Source: Cupriavidus lacunae (GTDB lineage Bacteria > Pseudomonadota > Gammaproteobacteria > Burkholderiales > Burkholderiaceae). From it: a stretch of DNA of 64,000 nucleotides. Positions 17,613 to 26,543 of this stretch are shown here, piece by piece. The notes below the pieces were generated by a model. It was not told where the DNA came from. It saw nothing but the letters and a program-made list of their open reading frames with translations, and made no database searches. The stretch lies in the NCBI RefSeq assembly GCF_003353055.1, contig NZ_QKWJ01000003.1, forward strand, positions 1 through 64,000, written 5' to 3'. Numbering within the stretch: position 1 is the first letter of the stretch; each line of letters starts with the position of its first letter. Made by a program: the position numbers and the translations under genes.

Positions 17613-18347
17613 ATGACGGCAAAGGAACGGAAGGTTGCGCTTGTAGTAGGAGCCGGCGACTCGACTGGTGGAGCAATTGCCAAGCGATTTGCTGCGGAGG
17701 GCATGATTGCCTGCGTGACACGCCGGTCGGCGGACAAGCTTGAGCCACTGTTGGAGGCTATCCGGGAAGCGGGCGGTACTGCCTATGCATTCGGCACCGA
17801 TGCGCGCAAGGAGGAGGAGGTAGCCGCGCTCATTGAAAAGATCGAGGCCGAAATTGGGCCCATTGAGGTACTGGTTTTCAATATTGGAGCCAATGTTCCC
17901 TCCCCTATCCTGGAGGAGACCGCGCGAAAGTACTTCAAGATCTGGGAGATGGCATGTTTTTCTGGCTTCCTGAACGCCAGGGAGGTCGCCAGACGCATGG
18001 TCCAGCGCGAACGCGGGACCATCATATTTACCGGAGCCACCGCAGGGCTCCGCGGCAAGGCAAATTATGCGGCGTTCTCAGGCGCCAAGCACGCTTTGCG
18101 TGCGCTTGCACAGAGCATGGCTCGGGAACTCGGTCCGAAGAACATCCATGTGGCGCACGTTGTGGTGGATGGAGCCATTGATACGGAGTTTATCCGCACG
18201 AACTTCCCGGACCGCTACGCGTTGAAGGATCAGGACGGAATTTTGAATCCCGAACATATTGCCAACAACTATTGGTACCTTCACACACAGCCACGGGACG
18301 CATGGACTTTCGAGCTTGACCTGCGGCCCTGGATGGAAAACTGGTGA
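17613..18347 (+). CDS. SDR family oxidoreductase with a non-canonical active site
   Basis: This 244-aa Rossmann-fold short-chain dehydrogenase has an N-terminal cofactor loop VVGAGDSTGGAIAKRF. The NNAG motif appears as FNIGAN. The catalytic segment reads YAAFSGAKHALRALAQS, placing Phe155 where the catalytic Tyr (YxxxK) normally stands, with Lys159 retained. The catalytic Ser region reads FTGATAG. A known SDR subgroup shows F-x-x-x-K here, so this may be a natural variant rather than a mutation. It may still act on an acyl-CoA or ketone with altered chemistry. It has its own TetR operator. Confidence 0.82.
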   Translation: MTAKERKVALVVGAGDSTGGAIAKRFAAEGMIACVTRRSADKLEPLLEAIREAGGTAYAFGTDARKEEEVAALIEKIEAEIGPIEVLVFNIGANVPSPILEETARKYFKIWEMACFSGFLNAREVARRMVQRERGTIIFTGATAGLRGKANYAAFSGAKHALRALAQSMARELGPKNIHVAHVVVDGAIDTEFIRTNFPDRYALKDQDGILNPEHIANNYWYLHTQPRDAWTFELDLRPWMENW

Positions 18348-18654
18348 TTGCTTCACCATCCTGGTGCTGAAGATCGCCATCGTTGCGAGCCGTGCTCATC
18401 GTTCCTGTGAGCGCGGCCTTTCGGCAAGACACACACAACTGTCTTGTGAATGCGATGGCATAGCCACAACATTGGCCATAGCGCACCGCATCATCTTCGC
18501 ACTAGATGTATCTCCCTGAAGGCGAAGCCTCTTGGGTTGCCGTAGACCGCATTAATTCGTAGACGCTAAGCACCGGGATTTCCGATCGCGGTCCATGAAA
18601 GGCGGCCCTGGCCGCAGGGATACCCCGGCCGCGGCAGGCGGGGCGTCGTGCGGG
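18348..18654. other. intergenic stretch without a supported gene
   Basis: These 307 bp lie between the end of the SDR gene and the convergent enoyl-CoA hydratase gene. Short ORFs on both strands have shadow composition. Only a weak GC-rich inverted repeat near 18602-18618 (GGCGGCC...GGCCGC) was noticed, and it might end transcription from either side. Confidence 0.5.
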
Positions 18655-19485
18655 TCACCGCCCTGTCGGCGGCGAGGCCACCTTGCCGACGAAGGCGCGT
18701 ACCGCCTCGAAATGGTCCTCGCTCATCGCCGATTCCACCAGCCGGACCGCCTCGCGATCCAGCGCCTCCTCGAACCCGAGCGCCAACGCGTCGTCCAGGT
18801 TGTCCTTCATATGGCCAAAGACGGTGCCCGGGCCGTTGGCGAGGCCGCGTGCCATGGCAAAGGACGCCTCAGGTAGCTGATCATCGGGCACCACCCGGTT
18901 GAACAGCCCGAGCGACTCGCAGCGCCCCGCGTCGACCCGTTCAGACAGGAACATCAGCTCCCGGGCGCGGCTGGTCCCCACCAGGCGCGTCAGCAGCCAG
19001 GCGATGCCGTAGTCGCCACTGAGCGCGATTCTGGCGTAACCCGTGCTGATGAACGCGGACGCCGCGCCAATGCGAAGATCGCAGGCCAGCGCGATCGACA
19101 AGCCGGCGCCGGCCGCCGGGCCGGGCAGCGCCGCGATCGTTGGCTTGCGCAGCGCCACGATCGCGCCGGTCAGGCGGCGCTGCTTGTCCTGCAGGTCCAG
19201 GATCCGCTCTTCCGGCGTGCGTTCGCGCCGGGTATCGGCGTCGCCCATTCCCTTGACGTCGCCACCGGCGCAGAACGCCTTTCCGGCACCGGTGATCAGC
19301 ATCGCGCCAACCTCGGGATCGTCCCCGCAGACGCGAATCATGGTCCGCAGCGCGGGCGTCAACCGGTCGGACAGCGCATTACGCGCCTGCGGCCGGTTAA
19401 GCGTGATCACGGCGACGCGCTCGCGGACTTCGCATTGCAACTCTTCTGTGCCGGTGTCCACCGGGCGTGGTGATGCAGTGTGCAT
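18655..19485 (-). CDS. enoyl-CoA hydratase/isomerase family protein
   Basis: This 276-aa crotonase-fold enzyme has the oxyanion-hole segments GKAFCAGGDVKGMG and ALPGPAAGAGLSIALACDLR; LSGDYGIAWLLTRLVG lies in the active-site region. Length is normal. It is the last gene of the operon starting at 26205, separated by 144 bp from the hotdog gene, and is the likely hydratase of cluster 2. The exact reaction (hydration, isomerisation or ring opening) cannot be read from sequence. Confidence 0.85.
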   Translation of the reverse strand: MHTASPRPVDTGTEELQCEVRERVAVITLNRPQARNALSDRLTPALRTMIRVCGDDPEVGAMLITGAGKAFCAGGDVKGMGDADTRRERTPEERILDLQDKQRRLTGAIVALRKPTIAALPGPAAGAGLSIALACDLRIGAASAFISTGYARIALSGDYGIAWLLTRLVGTSRARELMFLSERVDAGRCESLGLFNRVVPDDQLPEASFAMARGLANGPGTVFGHMKDNLDDALALGFEEALDREAVRLVESAMSEDHFEAVRAFVGKVASPPTGR

Positions 19486-19629
19486 GGCTAGGTTTCAGTC
19501 AGGTTGGGTGGTCAGCTTGGAGTGAGGCAATGCTGCGGAGGCGGCGTGTGGGAGATGGACAGGGCTGCCGAGCCTGCCTGCCCGTGCCACTATCGAGTAG
19601 CTGCGTGCAGTCACGTCGTCGGTCTACCG

Positions 19630-20298
19630 TTAGTCACCCGCATGCTTGAAATACACCGAGGTTGCCGTAGCCACAACCTCCCGTTCGACCTGGACTTCTA
19701 CCTCCACTGTGGTAAAAATCCCCCTTTCGACTGTCTTCACGACACGATTCAGCGAGGTGAAATCTGTTACGGCAGTCGCCCGAGCGTGATAGCGAATGAA
19801 CAACCAGGTGGGTAAGTCTCCGGCGATGCGCAGTAGATCGTCTTGGAGGACCTCGCAGGCCCTCGTCACTTGGAGAACCGATTTACTCTCGGTTACACCC
19901 GTGGCCCTGTTCGGGACCGGACACCCTTTCCCCCACGGCACGTAGGAAATTGAAGGGTCCAGGCACTCCAATACAACCGAGGCGAAGCCCACCGGATCGC
20001 CCTCTTGAATAAGTTCCAGTTTCCAGAACTGCAATCCCGCATTGCCGCGAGTCAACTCGGGGACGACCTCCACAGGCACGCCCGGCAGGAGCGGCGATGC
20101 AAGCTGAAGAGAGACCGACACTGGAACTGCGCCATGCATGGCAGCGTGCATTGCCGCATTGAGTACGACCGCTCCGATCCCCCTTCCCTCACCGGCTGCG
20201 AAGCCGATAGATGCATCAAGGCCAAACCTTGACCCGGTTAGAGTTACCCGAGATTGCTCCATCATGTCGTATCCCCTTTCATGCAAAACCAAAGTCAT
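19630..20298 (-). CDS. hotdog-fold thioesterase/dehydratase-like protein
   Basis: This 222-aa protein is probably a double hotdog of the PaaI/acyl-CoA thioesterase kind. Strand-rich segments VPVSVSLQLASPLLPGVPVEV (shown in part) and GIFTTVEVEVQVE, with GRGIGAVVLNAAMHAAMHG as the central helix, fit the fold. GAGGAG lies 5-6 bases before the ATG, confirming this start. It is 23 bp after the Bug gene in the cluster 2 operon. Hydrolysis of a pathway acyl-CoA is inferred, with no catalytic residue assigned. Confidence 0.5.
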   Translation of the reverse strand: MTLVLHERGYDMMEQSRVTLTGSRFGLDASIGFAAGEGRGIGAVVLNAAMHAAMHGAVPVSVSLQLASPLLPGVPVEVVPELTRGNAGLQFWKLELIQEGDPVGFASVVLECLDPSISYVPWGKGCPVPNRATGVTESKSVLQVTRACEVLQDDLLRIAGDLPTWLFIRYHARATAVTDFTSLNRVVKTVERGIFTTVEVEVQVEREVVATATSVYFKHAGD

Positions 20299-20321
20299 AA
20301 AATCTCCTCGGTCTGCCGCAT

Positions 20322-21323
20322 CTATTCGCGTTCAAGTTTGATATCGCTTGCCAGACGTGCGAAACGGCTGGATTCCTGGCGGTAGTAGGCAGAGGCCTGT
20401 TCCAGGCTCATAGGCGTCCCTGCCGAATTACCTTGCTCGGTTATCCAGTCTCGATAGCTTGGTTGGCTAACGATGCGGTTGACAGCCTTGCCAATTTCCT
20501 CAGCCGTCGCCTCCGGAACCTTTGGCGACACGAATAGACCGTTCCACAATGCGTGGTGGAAGCCGCGCAACGCCGGGATGTCATCCACCGTTGGGACATT
20601 CGGCATGCCTGCGTGTCGCTCCGCCGAAAGCACGCCCAGTACCTTGATCTTCCCGGCCTTTGCCGACTCGATGGAGTTCGGGATTAGCGGCAGGAAGGTG
20701 ACATCTATCTGGCTACTCATCACATCCTGTAGTGCGGGTGCGCCCCCCTTGTAGGGCACGTGGGTCATAGGGATGTTCAGACGTCGACCAAAATCGACAC
20801 CAACCAGATGGAAGATGGAGCCTACGCCCGTGCTGGCAAATGACAAAGGCCGCGCGCCGGGTTGCTTCGCCTTCTCGATGAACTCCTTTAGATTATTGGC
20901 TGGATAGTCAGGTCTTGCGATGATGGCCAGCACGCCGCTGCTGAGCAGTGCCACCATGCGAAAATCCTCGGGCTTGTAGCGCACGCTCTTCATCGCGAGC
21001 GTAGGCAGCGTCAGTTCGTTAGGCGATGCCAACAGCATCGTCAGCGTTTTGCCGTCGGAGTTGAGCAGTCGCTGTGCACCAAGAGAACCGGAAGCGCCAC
21101 CGTTGTTCTCCACGATGACCGTCTTGCCCAGGCTCGTGCCCAGGTCGGTCTGAATGCGGCGCGCCACCATGTCGAACGCACTTCCCGCAGGATAGGGAAC
21201 AATCAGCGATGCCGCGGCACGCGTCAGCGCTTGAGCCATCACGCCAGTACCCATGCTCATAGCGGCAACCAGTAGAGACGCAGTAGCTACACCGCGTCCG
21301 AGTCTCTGCAGAAGAAAAGCCAT
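20322..21323 (-). CDS. Bug-family tripartite tricarboxylate transporter receptor
   Basis: This 333-aa periplasmic substrate-binding protein has a signal peptide (ATASLLVAAMSMGTGVMAQA), the Bug N-terminal strand LIVPYPAGSAFDMVAR, VENNGGASGSLGAQ, a FASTGVGSIFHL middle segment and THVPYKGGAPALQDV. The ATG at 21323 has GGAGA upstream, so the longer ORF is not used. No TctAB membrane genes are nearby, as is usual for orphan Bug proteins in this family of bacteria. It probably captures the acid activated by the cluster 2 CoA ligase. Confidence 0.88.
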   Translation of the reverse strand: MAFLLQRLGRGVATASLLVAAMSMGTGVMAQALTRAAASLIVPYPAGSAFDMVARRIQTDLGTSLGKTVIVENNGGASGSLGAQRLLNSDGKTLTMLLASPNELTLPTLAMKSVRYKPEDFRMVALLSSGVLAIIARPDYPANNLKEFIEKAKQPGARPLSFASTGVGSIFHLVGVDFGRRLNIPMTHVPYKGGAPALQDVMSSQIDVTFLPLIPNSIESAKAGKIKVLGVLSAERHAGMPNVPTVDDIPALRGFHHALWNGLFVSPKVPEATAEEIGKAVNRIVSQPSYRDWITEQGNSAGTPMSLEQASAYYRQESSRFARLASDIKLERE

Positions 21324-21348
21324 TGTGTTGTCTCCAATCTCTGAAGAA

Positions 21349-22326
21349 CTATGCCCGCGACATACCAAGCAAGCGAGCCTCGATGATTTCCTCAGCTTCT
21401 CGGATGATTCTGTCGATCAGATCTTTGACCGACGGTACGTCGTCGATCAGACCGGCGACCATGCCGCACGACCAGGCGCCTGCGTCCATTTCTCCTCCTT
21501 TCATGACCCGGGGATAGACGCCACCGACTTCTTCCACGATGTCCTCGAACGTGATGTCCGAACCCAGTCGTTGCTCCTTCTCGAGCAACCGTTCTACGCC
21601 GACGTTGGTCAACACCCGCTCGGTGTTTCGGAGGGGGCGCATCACCAGGCGAGTGTCCAGTTCCGTTGCAGCAACGATTGCGTCCTTGACGTTCTGGTGA
21701 ACCGGCGCGTCTTTCGTCGCCACGAATCGTGTTCCCATGTTGATTCCCGCGGCTCCCAATGCCAGTGCCGCCACTAACGAGCGACCGTCAGCCATCCCGC
21801 CGGAGGCTACGAATGGCACCTTGAGTTCGTCCGCCGCACGGGGAAGAAGGATGAAGTTCGGAACATCGTCCTCACCTGGGTGCCCGCCACACTCGAAGCC
21901 ATCTACACTGACGGCATCGCATCCGATACTTTCGGCCTTAAGCGCATGACGTACCGAGGTACATTTGTGGATGACTTTGATGCCAGCCTCGTGGAGCGTG
22001 GGCAGCCATTTCTGGGGGTTGTTGCCGGCAGTTTCGACGATTTTGATGCCGCCATCGATGATTGCGCGGATGTACCCCGGGTAATCGGGTGGATTGCGCG
22101 CGGGAAGGAACGTCAGATTGACACCAATAGGCTTGTCTGTCCGTTCACGTGCTTTTCGAATCTCGTTCGCAAGCGCCTCCGGCGTAGGCTGGGTCAAAGC
22201 CGTGATGATTCCAAGCCCACCAGCGTTCGAGACCGCAGCCGCGAGTTCGGCGAAACCGACGTAGTGCATCCCGCCCTGGATAATTGGGTGCTCAATTCCA
22301 AAGAGTTCGGTGATCTGTGTTTTCAT
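21349..22326 (-). CDS. PA1024-like NADH:quinone reductase, paralogue 2
   Basis: This 325-aa FMN enzyme closely resembles the protein at 10385: TELFGIEHPIIQGGM, VETAGNNPQKW, VIHKCTSVRHALKAESIGCD, DGFECGGHPGEDD and ASGGMADGRSL are shared. The PA1024 class oxidises NADH and reduces quinones rather than acting on nitronates. It lies 22 bp after the acyl-CoA dehydrogenase gene and is translated from AGAGAACATC-ATG. Its repeated pairing with a dehydrogenase argues for a role tied to beta-oxidation. Confidence 0.85.
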   Translation of the reverse strand: MKTQITELFGIEHPIIQGGMHYVGFAELAAAVSNAGGLGIITALTQPTPEALANEIRKARERTDKPIGVNLTFLPARNPPDYPGYIRAIIDGGIKIVETAGNNPQKWLPTLHEAGIKVIHKCTSVRHALKAESIGCDAVSVDGFECGGHPGEDDVPNFILLPRAADELKVPFVASGGMADGRSLVAALALGAAGINMGTRFVATKDAPVHQNVKDAIVAATELDTRLVMRPLRNTERVLTNVGVERLLEKEQRLGSDITFEDIVEEVGGVYPRVMKGGEMDAGAWSCGMVAGLIDDVPSVKDLIDRIIREAEEIIEARLLGMSRA

Positions 22327-22348
22327 GATGTTCTCTTTGTTGAAATAC

Positions 22349-24160
22349 TCAGAAGAGCTCGGCGGGCAGGTCCATCAGGCATGCCGCGCCAGTCTTCACC
22401 CGGTTGCTCAGTGCGAATACCAGCGGCACTTCGCGTTCAAACCAGTACCGACACAACGCCATCTTGCGCTCCAGGAACGTTGCGTCTCCCGCCTGTTCCA
22501 ATTTGGATACCGCGGCAATACCCATTCGCGCCCACATCCACCCACAGGCGACGATCCCGACCATCGTGAGAAAGTCGTGGGACGAGCCGCCGGCGTCGTA
22601 CGCGTCCCTGGACGGATCGGCAAACCAGCCCACACAGCTTCTGATGGCATCGGTTGATCGCCTGAGGGTCTCCCCATGCACGCGCATGTCCTTGTAGGCC
22701 AGCGCCTCTTCGGCTGTCTGTTCGACGAGCTCGAGAAAGTCTCTAATCGCCTGGCCGCCTCCTGCCGGCAGCTTGCGTAGAACGAGATCGAGCCCCTGGA
22801 CGCCATTTGCGCCCTCATAGAGCTGGAAGATGCGAGAGTCGCGCACAAGCTGCTCGACGCCGTTGTCGCGGATATAGCCGTGCCCGCCCATCAATTGCAT
22901 GGCGTCGTTGGCCGATTCGAAGGAGCGATCACTGAAGAATGCCTTGACGACCGGCGTCAGCAGGCTGCCGATCGCGCTCCGTTTGGCGCGCAGCGCCTCG
23001 TCGGGTTCGCCGAGCAGCGCCGTCACGTGAAGCGCGAGGGCACGGGCGGCTTCGATGAAGGACACCTGCTTCAGCAGCAGCCGGCGCACGTCAGGGTGAA
23101 CGACGATCGGGTCCGCCGCGCCGCCCGTGCGATCCTCCACCTTGGCGGCCCGGCCGGCCAGCCGCTCGCGGGCGTAGTTGACCGCATGACCGTAGGCGCG
23201 GCTTGCCGACGACAGTGCCTGCATCCCGGTGCCGAGGCGCGCCGAATTCATCATGTCGAACATGCCGCTCATGCCAGCCGACGACTTGCGATTCGCGCCG
23301 CCCGGCTGGCTCGATTCCCGCAGTGGATACGCCAGCGCATCCTCGAATGACAACGTGCAGGTCGCGCTGCCTTTCAGGCCCATCTTGTGCTCGATCCCGG
23401 CCACGACGACGCCGTTCGATCCGCCCAGCATGCCGCTATCGGGGTCCACCACACGCTTGGGCACCAGGAAAAGCCGGATCGTTGACAGGTCGTCGCTGAT
23501 ACGTCCATCCTCGCCCGGGACCTTCGCCAGCACGAGGTGGATGACATTCTCGGTCAGATCCTGGTCGCCGCCGGAAATGAAGATCTTGGTGCCGCTGAGG
23601 CGCCAGCTACCATCAGGCTGCGACACCGCACGCGTCTTCATCAGCCGCAGGTCGGTCCCGCAATGCGGTTCGGTCAGGCACATCGTGCCGGCCCAGCGGC
23701 CCGCCACCATCGCTGGGACGATGTGCTCCAGCATCCACGGTTCGCCGGTGCGGCGGAGCGTCGCATTCGCTTCGGCGGTCAGCGCCGCATAGAGGCCGAG
23801 TGCATTGCAGGCCGAGGTGGAGAACTCACCCACGGCCCGACCGATCACCTCCGGCAGGCCCGCTCCACCAGATTCCTCCGGGGCCGAAACTCGGTTCCAG
23901 CCTGCCTCGCACAGCGCGGCGTATCCGGCCCGGTAGCCGGACGGCGTTCTGACCGCGCCATTGTCGAAGTGGCAGCCTTCTTCGTCCCCGGGACCGTCCA
24001 GAGGTGCCCAGACTTTCTCGAAGAAATGCGCGGCCTGTTCGAGTACCTGCCGCGTGTCGTCCCGCGCCATACCTTCCAGCGCATGTGGGGCGGTGTGCGC
24101 GAGCACGTCGTGCAACAGAAACACGTAGTCGTCGACGGGCGCCTTGTAGTTTGTAGACAC
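22349..24160 (-). CDS. acyl-CoA dehydrogenase, DmdC/AcdB-like, paralogue 2
   Basis: This 603-aa FAD dehydrogenase is homologous end to end with 11433-13211: VFLLHDVLAH, MCLTEPHCGTDLRLM, FISGGDQDLTENVIHLVLAK, LMGGHGYIRDNGVEQL and LYEGANGVQGLDLVLRKL. It starts with GTG after AAAAAGGAACTACC. Divergence from its paralogue is substantial, so the two clusters probably handle different acyl chains. It follows a 34-codon ORF and the CoA ligase in the operon. Confidence 0.9.
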   Translation of the reverse strand: MSTNYKAPVDDYVFLLHDVLAHTAPHALEGMARDDTRQVLEQAAHFFEKVWAPLDGPGDEEGCHFDNGAVRTPSGYRAGYAALCEAGWNRVSAPEESGGAGLPEVIGRAVGEFSTSACNALGLYAALTAEANATLRRTGEPWMLEHIVPAMVAGRWAGTMCLTEPHCGTDLRLMKTRAVSQPDGSWRLSGTKIFISGGDQDLTENVIHLVLAKVPGEDGRISDDLSTIRLFLVPKRVVDPDSGMLGGSNGVVVAGIEHKMGLKGSATCTLSFEDALAYPLRESSQPGGANRKSSAGMSGMFDMMNSARLGTGMQALSSASRAYGHAVNYARERLAGRAAKVEDRTGGAADPIVVHPDVRRLLLKQVSFIEAARALALHVTALLGEPDEALRAKRSAIGSLLTPVVKAFFSDRSFESANDAMQLMGGHGYIRDNGVEQLVRDSRIFQLYEGANGVQGLDLVLRKLPAGGGQAIRDFLELVEQTAEEALAYKDMRVHGETLRRSTDAIRSCVGWFADPSRDAYDAGGSSHDFLTMVGIVACGWMWARMGIAAVSKLEQAGDATFLERKMALCRYWFEREVPLVFALSNRVKTGAACLMDLPAELF

Positions 24161-24207
24161 GGTAGTTCCTTTTTGATAAATGCAATCGATGGTCGGACGT
24201 TGGCCGG

Positions 24208-24312
24208 TCAGGCGTCGCTGCGGCGATGGCCGATGTCGGGGGCGAACTTTGCCAAGGCGGCGCTGGCGAACAGCCGCTTGCGGGCTGTTCTACGGTCGAT
24301 GCGTCGGCTCAT
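24208..24312 (-). CDS. 34-aa ORF between CoA ligase and dehydrogenase
   Basis: The ATG at 24312 lies three bases after the ligase stop. The frame encodes a very basic N-terminus (MSRRIDRRTARKRLFAS) and ends at 24208, 48 bp before the dehydrogenase. It could be a translational-coupling peptide or a relic of a longer gene; no family is recognised. Confidence 0.3.
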   Translation of the reverse strand: MSRRIDRRTARKRLFASAALAKFAPDIGHRRSDA

Positions 24313-24315
24313 GTG

Positions 24316-26205
24316 TCAGGCCCCTTCGACAAGTCGAACCGCATAGGGAATGGTGAAGGCGCGCAACGCGCCATCCAGGGCCGCATCGTCGGCGTCAAGC
24401 GTCGGCACACGGATCTCCACGAAGAAGCCGCTGCTGCCCCGGTCGGTGACGTGCACCTCCGCGCTTCGGCCAATGTCGTCGAGTGCCGCGCGGAACATCC
24501 GCTCAATGGCGTCGACGCGCAGCAGGTTCTTCTGGATCTTGCCGACCGACGTCTTCGGCATTTCTGGCAGCACGAAGCAGTGTTTTGGAATTGCCGCGCG
24601 TTCTAACGTGTGTTCGGCGGCGTACCGTAGAACGCTGTCCGCCGAGGCGCTCGCTCCCGGCTTCAGCACCACATAGGCGACCGGCATCTCGCCGGCGTGC
24701 GCATCGGGCGCACCGACCACGGCGGCATCCTGGATCGCCGGGTGGCCGAACAGCACTTCCTCCACCATCTTCGGATCGATGTTGTGTCCGCCCCGTATGA
24801 TCAGGTCCTTGGAGCGGCCAGTGATCCACAGCCAGCCGTCGGCGTCGAAGTAACCGAGGTCGCCGGTATCCAGCCAGTCGCCATCGAGCCAGTTGGCAGC
24901 CTGCTCCTGCCCCAGGTAGCCGGGGAAGACCGAAGGCCCGCGCACCACAACCAAACCTGGCTCGCCGCGCGCGCAGTCCCGCGCCACGTTCCCGGTGCCG
25001 TCCGGCACCACTACGCGGACCTGCTGGTACGGCAGCCGTATGCCAGAGCTGCCAACCTTTACCTGCCCGACACGTGGCGTGATGCAGGTGACCGCCGTGG
25101 TTTCGGTCATGCCCCAGCTTTCACGAATGCGGTGACCGGTCATGCGATGAAAGGCGTCGGCGACGGTGATCGACAGAGGCGCGGTCGACGAAGCGACGTA
25201 GGCCAGCGTCGAGATGTCCGCGTCATCCAGCGGAATCGACAGCACCTGGTTCACCAACGTCGGCACGAGGGTCAGCATGTTGGCCCGATACGCGTCGACA
25301 ATCCGCCAGAGGTTCGGCAGCACGGACGGATGGCGGAATCCGGCAGACGTCATCAACACGACTGTCGCCCCCCTCACCAACGGGCTGAAACAGGCGGTCA
25401 CCGCGCCGGCGACGTGGAAAACCGGGACACCGACCACCTGCACCTCGGTCAAGTCGAATCCCAGCATGCACTTTGCCGCCCACACCCAAAACACCTGGTT
25501 TCGGTGCAGGTTGCGTGCCAGTTTCGGCGCACCGGTCGTGCCGCCGGTATGGAAGAGCGAGGCGGTGTCGTCAGGCGAGAAGATCCGCTCGGAGACAAGG
25601 CGGTCGGAGGGATACCGTTCGATGGCTTCGGCGAAATCCATAACGCGCACGCCGGCGACCTTCGCCGGACCCGCTCCGCCGACGCGAACCACCGCCGCCA
25701 GCGACGGGAGTTCTCGCGCTACGGCCTCCGCCTTGGCCCAGATCTCGGCGTGCTCGTCGCCACCAAACGCGACCAGTACCCTAGTCCCGGCCGAGCGGAA
25801 CATCTGGACGAGGATGTCCGACTCCAGCATCCAATTGACCGGATTCACGATCCCGGCCGCCTGAGCACCCCACAGGACGAACTGCGATTCAGGAGTCGCT
25901 GGCATCAGCATCGAGACGACATCGTCCTTGCCGACGCCAAGGTCGTTCAGCAGATTTGCCGTCTGGTTGACCTTGGCGCGCAACTCGGCATAGGTCACCT
26001 GTCGTTCAGTCTCGAGGGGATGAGCGCCGTCGGTGAAGAAGCGGATGGCAATCTTCGACGGGTCGATGGCGCAGCCATCCATCAGCATTTCGTAGGTAGA
26101 GGCCGGCAGATTGCGATCCGCAAGCGGAACGCGTTCGAAGCGGGCTACGTCGTCTTCGTTCAACAGGAGGTCGGGGGTCCAGTAGGCTGGCATTGGTGCA
26201 GTCAC
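24316..26205 (-). CDS. AMP-dependent acyl-CoA synthetase (FadD/cyclohexanecarboxylate-CoA-ligase-like)
   Basis: This 629-aa ANL ligase activates the cluster 2 substrate. Motifs are the P-loop HTGGTTGAPKLARNLHRN, SWGMTETT, WLDTGDLGYFDADG, WITGRSKDLIIRGGHNI and the C-terminal catalytic lysine in TSVGKIQKN. About 60 residues beyond the usual end form an extra C-terminal tail. GTG start with AAGGAG six bases upstream; the start overlaps the stop of a Bug relic (GTGA). It is first intact gene of the operon, facing a TetR gene with a shared palindrome between them. Confidence 0.88.
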   Translation of the reverse strand: MTAPMPAYWTPDLLLNEDDVARFERVPLADRNLPASTYEMLMDGCAIDPSKIAIRFFTDGAHPLETERQVTYAELRAKVNQTANLLNDLGVGKDDVVSMLMPATPESQFVLWGAQAAGIVNPVNWMLESDILVQMFRSAGTRVLVAFGGDEHAEIWAKAEAVARELPSLAAVVRVGGAGPAKVAGVRVMDFAEAIERYPSDRLVSERIFSPDDTASLFHTGGTTGAPKLARNLHRNQVFWVWAAKCMLGFDLTEVQVVGVPVFHVAGAVTACFSPLVRGATVVLMTSAGFRHPSVLPNLWRIVDAYRANMLTLVPTLVNQVLSIPLDDADISTLAYVASSTAPLSITVADAFHRMTGHRIRESWGMTETTAVTCITPRVGQVKVGSSGIRLPYQQVRVVVPDGTGNVARDCARGEPGLVVVRGPSVFPGYLGQEQAANWLDGDWLDTGDLGYFDADGWLWITGRSKDLIIRGGHNIDPKMVEEVLFGHPAIQDAAVVGAPDAHAGEMPVAYVVLKPGASASADSVLRYAAEHTLERAAIPKHCFVLPEMPKTSVGKIQKNLLRVDAIERMFRAALDDIGRSAEVHVTDRGSSGFFVEIRVPTLDADDAALDGALRAFTIPYAVRLVEGA

Positions 26206-26334
26206 GGATAACTCCTTTGTGTCGCTGATTCTCGTTCGAGGTTAATGTCGCGTGCCAGACGCAAGAAGCGCCTGGAGGCCCGGCGGTAATACGAGTCGGT
26301 CTGGTCATGATCCATGACGGCTCCTGCCGAATTG
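26202..26334 (-). pseudogene. C-terminal relic of a Bug receptor gene
   Basis: The minus-strand frame ending at 26202 reads NSAGAVMDHDQ, then SYYRRASRRFLRLARDINL, closely parallel to the last 35 or so residues of the intact Bug protein at 20322 (NSAGTPMSLEQ, AYYRQESSRFARLASDIKL). Everything upstream of about 26334 has been lost up to the TetR operator. A Bug gene once stood first in this operon; its stop still overlaps the ligase GTG. Confidence 0.8.
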
Positions 26335-26386
26335 GCGTTTGTCGTTGAGGTGAAAGCCGGTGGATGGATCAATCTTTCGATGCGGC

Positions 26387-26402
26387 TAGACTAAATCGTC
26401 TA
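26387..26402. promoter_or_regulatory. TetR operator A (cluster 2, ligase/regulator promoter)
   Basis: TAGAC-N6-GTCTA is a 16-bp dyad between the ligase operon and the TetR gene. The same arms occur at 30952-30967, and both sites continue into TCTAGACT followed by TGGTCAAC. It probably serves both divergent promoters. Confidence 0.72.
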
Positions 26403-26543
26403 GACTGATTGGTCAACGTCTCGTGAGAGGGGAAAAACCCGTAGCCGGACGCATGAATGCACCCTGCGATGAAGGTGATAAAATCTGGACGAAACGGTCC
26501 AACAAGGGATATTGGCCATCTCGATGCGACCTTGGAGAACGCA

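Noticed and set aside
24697-26211. 504-codon ORF opposite the CoA ligase
   Set aside because: It is antisense to a ligase with all ANL motifs intact, and its product is His/Arg/Gln-rich without any recognisable fold.
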